A stretch of DNA of 64,000 nucleotides from Reticulascus tulasneorum (taxonomy: Eukaryota > Ascomycota > Sordariomycetes > Glomerellales > Reticulascaceae), in the NCBI GenBank assembly GCA_001557505.1, contig LSAX01000012.1:682001-746000 (forward strand), written 5' to 3'. Made by a program: the position numbers and the translations under genes. Every line of letters starts with the position of its first letter. The first letter of the stretch is position 1. The notes below the pieces were generated by a model. The model made no database searches. It was not told the origin of the DNA and saw only the letters and a list, made by a program, of their open reading frames with translations. This document shows, in pieces, positions 41,301-44,300 of the stretch.

Positions 41301-44300
41301 CTGACTCTAAGAGATCTGTGGGCACGGGTATTAAAGACCGCACCGCAAGAGATTGGGAAGACGGACAGCTTTTTGCGGATTGGAGGTGACTCGATTAGCG
41401 CGATTCAGCTCGTCGCGGCGGCACGTCAGCACGGGATCCGTCTGACGGTAGCCGCTATATTCAAAGACTCTCGGCTTGATCGCATGGCTGCGGCAGCCGG
41501 AGGGTCGGCGGGCGAAGATGGATTGGTGCTGGAACCATTTGGTTTACTTGTCAATCATGATGCCACGGTGGTTCTATCGCAAGCGAGACGGGACTGTCGT
41601 CTGGAAGACGATCAGGCTATTGAGGACGCATTCCCTTGCACTAAGCTTCAAGAAGGGTTCATGGCTCTTTCGATCAAGCAGCCGGGCTCCCATATTGCAA
41701 GGTTTGTGTACCGTCTCACTGCGAATGTAGATGTGGATCTGTTCAAAAAGGCTTGGGATCGGACGATGGAGATTTGCAGTAGTCTGCGTACGAGGATTGT
41801 TTCCATCGGCAACACTGCCATTCAGGTCATAGTAAGAAACGATATCGCGTGGGAAGTGACCGACGGCATGGACCTTCATGAAGCTCTTCGCGCATCACAG
41901 GACGTCGACATGACATACGGAATGCGACTTTGCCGACATGCTCTCGTCAGTGTCGCTAATGGCGACAACAATGAGCACTATTTTATCTGGACTTCTCACC
42001 ATGCGATTAGCGATCGCTGGAGCATGAATACTGTCATGGATGTGCTGTCACATACCTACCGTGGACTCGACATCCCAACTTTGCATCCCTACGCCAATTT
42101 CATTAAGTATATCATGAATCTCGACTCTTGCGCGGCAAGCGAATACTGGAAGGACCAACTTCATGAGGCAAAGCGCGCCATTTTCCCGGCGTCTATGGCG
42201 AGCCCTGGTTCAACCAATCGCAGCTCCGAGCACGCGACACGATCCTTGAAAAAGACCATCACTGCTACCTTGCCGAAGAATTCTTCTGTCACAAGGGCAT
42301 CTATATTGCGTGCCGCGTGGGCCATCGTCCTCGCCCAGTACTGCGATACAAATGACGTGTGTTTTGGAACATCTATTTCGGGACGCCATGCCCCGGTCGC
42401 CGGTGTCGAGAGCATGGCTGGTCTTCTGGTTGCCACAGTGCCAGTCAGAGTGCGGCTTGACCGCCAGCAGTCTGTGTCAAGCTTTCTGGAAGCCATCCAG
42501 ACACAAGCGTCAGAGATGGTCGCATTTGAGCAGTTTGGTTTGCAGAACATCGCCAAGGTTAGCGAATATTCCAGAGAGGCATGCGATTTCTCGAGTCTGC
42601 TGGTAATCCAGCCTGCCCAACTAGGTTCTTCCGATAATACCGATGAAGCGATCTTAGACTCCCCGGAATTAGGAGATTCCGTCCAGAAGGATGCCTTGAA
42701 CGGCTACTTTACCTATCCACTCGTCGTGCAGGGCCACATGGATGATGATACCGTCGTGCTGGACGTCATATATGATTCAAACATGTTAGAAGAGTTGCAG
42801 ATTGTGGCTTTGTTAAATCATTTTGCCCATGTTGTCAAGCAGCTTCTCCCGCAAGACGAAACACCTCTTGCCTCCATCTCTAGCACCGGCCCGTGGGATC
42901 TAGAACAAGCCCTGTCCTGGAACGCCGAAGAGCCGGAAACAGTTGACAGCTGTGTCCACCAGCTTGTCACAGATCAAGCACGATTGAGGCCTAACGCCCC
43001 CGCCATCCAATCATGGGATGGCGATATGACCTATAGCCAGCTCGATCACGCAGCAAACCGATTGGCCCACCATCTTGTCCAAGACTTCAATGTTCGGCCG
43101 GACGACCTTGTGCACGTCTGCTTTGAAAAGTCGATATGGTTCTTTGTGGCTATTCTGGCGATCAACAAATCTGGCGCCGCGTGGGTGCCCCTCGATCCCT
43201 CGCATCCCATCCAACGCCAGCAACAGGTTGTTCATCAGACCCGTGCTCGGCTCGCCCTCGTCTCTCCCGGCAACCACCAGATGTGTGCGGGGCTAGTTGC
43301 GCGTGTGGTAGCAGTGACGCATGATCTCGACAAGGAGCTGTCGGCCGTAGCCAAGATCAGTGACGCCACGCCGGCATGTACAGTGTCCTCGAGCAACGCT
43401 GCCTACGTCTTATTCACGTCCGGAAGCACGGGCATCCCTAAGGGATTAGTGATGGAGCACGGTTCCGTTTGCACCAGCCAGAGAGCGATCTGCAGCAGGC
43501 TGGGTCTGACGGCTGACGTCCGAATGCTACAGTTTGCTTCATACGTATTTGATGCCTGCATTGGTGAAACCATCAGCACCCTGACTTCTGGCGGCTGTCT
43601 CTGTGTCCCGTCCGACCACATCCGAATGAATAGCTTACAGCAGTTTATTCGTGATACAGGCGTCAACTCGGCCATTTTAACTCCTGCATTCGTCCGCACA
43701 CTCAAACCTGAAGATGTTCCCAGCCTAAGGCTCTTGGTTTTGGCTGGGGAGGCCGTAGGTCACGACATCCTCCAGACCTGGTTTGGCAGAGTGCGCCTAG
43801 TCAATGGGTGGGGCCCCGCAGAGACTTGCGTTTTTAGTACTCTGCACGAGTTTAAGTCCATCGATGAATCACCCATGACAATAGGGCGGCCGGTAGGCGG
43901 CAATTGCTGGATCGTTGATCCCCAAGACCATAGCCGTCTGGTCCCCACAGGTTGCTTAGGCGAGGTCGTCGTCCAAGGCCCGACCCTCTTACGGGAGTAC
44001 CTATCGGACCGTAAGCGAACCGCGGAGAGCATAACACACTTGCTCCCTGATTGGGCGCCACGGCGCCATCTGCCTCGTTGGAATCGGTTCTATAAGTCCG
44101 GCGACCTATGCTCTTATAATCCGGACGGCACAATTGAATTCTCCAGTCGAAAAGACACGCAGGTCAAGATCCGCGGTCTTCGGGTTGAGCTCGGCGAGGT
44201 CGAGCACCACGTACGAGTTGCGATAGAAGGTGTCCATCAGGTAGCCGTAGACGTATTCCGGTCTGATGGCGGAGCCAGCCTCGTTGCGTACTTATGCTTC

